This document shows positions 4,760-5,132 of a DNA stretch of 5,132 nucleotides, piece after piece. Positions within the stretch are counted from its first letter, which is position 1; the number at the start of each line of letters is the position of its first letter. Made by a program: the position numbers and the translations under genes. Under the pieces are notes generated by a model, which ran no database searches, was not told where the DNA came from, and worked only from the letters and a program-made list of their open reading frames with translations. Source of the DNA: Limisphaerales bacterium (GTDB lineage Bacteria; Verrucomicrobiota; Verrucomicrobiia; Limisphaerales; UBA11358). The stretch spans positions 7,367-12,498 of the forward strand of contig DMQW01000188.1 of NCBI GenBank assembly GCA_003455565.1. Direction: 5' to 3'.

Positions 4760-5001
4760 TGCTCAAAAAAGTCCGCTGTCATGCTGGCCCGGAACTGCTC
4801 CGGCGTGAGCGGAAAATCCGGCCCGGAAAGGAACCGCCGCAGACCCCGAACCGGGCCGGCTGGCGCCGGGTGCGGAGCCTGGCCATTCGCCGGCAAAAAG
4901 GTCAATAAAGCGTGTGCCCGGGCCGGCAGGGTATCCTGGCCCAGCGGCGTCACCCGCCCGTCTTGCAGATCCACTTCAACCGTTTTATAGCTCATGGCCA
5001 T
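4756..5001 (-). CDS. small antitoxin-like protein, AF2212/AbrB-like N-terminus (module 3)
   Basis: An 81-residue protein whose stop overlaps the PIN toxin start as ATGA, which is the main reason to call it an antitoxin. The N-terminal part (KTVEVDLQDGRVTPLG, then LPARAHALLTFLP, 6-37) follows the pattern of AF2212-like (DUF104) antitoxins: strand, turn with an acidic-Asp-Gly, 'V.PL', 'LP', strand. After a Pro/Ala/Gly linker (38-52) comes a C-terminal segment, DFPLTPEQFRASMTADFFEQ (62-81), which may be the toxin-binding arm. ATG at 4999-5001 is used; a second in-frame ATG two codons later (4993-4995) is equally possible, and neither has a clear Shine-Dalgarno. Family assignment is tentative; pairing with the toxin is well supported by context. 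Confidence 0.75.
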   Translation of the reverse strand: MAMSYKTVEVDLQDGRVTPLGQDTLPARAHALLTFLPANGQAPHPAPAGPVRGLRRFLSGPDFPLTPEQFRASMTADFFEQ

Positions 5002-5050
5002 ACTCTACAATAAGCACACAGGCCGCGCAAGCGCGTGGCGCACGGCGGAA

Positions 5051-5127
5051 ACGGAGGACAGACAACGGAGGACAGACAGCGGACGACGGACTACTGACTA
5101 CTGACCACAGACGACGGAGGTCAGCCG
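5051..5127. repeat. ten-unit degenerate 7-nt tandem array
   Basis: Plus-strand units start every 7 nt without slippage from 5051, with consensus ACNGA(C/G)N. ACGGAGG occurs at 5051, 5065 and 5114, ACAGACA at 5058 and 5072, and the others are GCGGACG, ACGGACT, ACTGACT, ACTGACC and ACAGACG; a decayed eleventh unit is at 5121-5127. A perfect 14-bp tandem duplication covers 5051-5078. It lies about 50 bp upstream of the module 3 antitoxin gene. Every third base is not preserved, so it is not coding-like. Confidence 0.72.
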
Positions 5128-5132
5128 AAGGA

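Overview
The window is about 5.1 kb of GC-rich bacterial DNA in which every gene I can support lies on the minus strand: three two-gene toxin-antitoxin (TA) modules around one long gene for a membrane sugar-phosphate transferase. The intergenic DNA is unusually rich in palindromes and degenerate 7-nt repeats. That texture, the scarcity of Shine-Dalgarno sequences, and a PIN-toxin-rich accessory region next to an exopolysaccharide gene suggest a member of the Verrucomicrobiota, perhaps Pedosphaera/Limisphaerales-like. This is inference from general familiarity; no marker gene is present.

Layout from left to right: a 68-bp palindromic repeat at the left edge; TA module 1 (PIN toxin 108-509, VapB-type antitoxin 500-730) with a candidate operator just upstream; a 7-nt repeat tract (788-880) and a GC-rich hairpin; the 659-residue protein (956-2935), which joins an N-terminal VanZ-like membrane domain to a complete polyprenyl-phosphate sugar-1-phosphate transferase and has a good sigma70-like promoter at 2969-2997; a three-way-junction palindrome (3044-3097); TA module 2 (PIN toxin 3118-3510, Phd-like antitoxin 3494-3745) with a promoter and inverted repeat; a gene-free stretch of about 500 bp (3746-4261) holding short tandem repeats and three tandem palindromes, the first of which is an inverted copy of the left-edge repeat; TA module 3 (PIN toxin 4262-4759, small antitoxin-like protein 4756-5001); and a ten-unit 7-nt array (5051-5120).

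How the genes work together: each antitoxin gene precedes and overlaps its toxin gene (by 10, 17 and 4 nt), the usual arrangement for translational coupling. The antitoxins appear to belong to three different families, so the modules were probably acquired separately rather than by local duplication. The large gene would start lipid-linked glycan assembly for exopolysaccharide or capsule. It has its own promoter, and no other polysaccharide gene is visible in the window.

The most notable points are the VanZ-transferase fusion, the inverted palindromic repeats bracketing about 4 kb, and a shared degenerate 7-nt repeat family at four separate intergenic sites.
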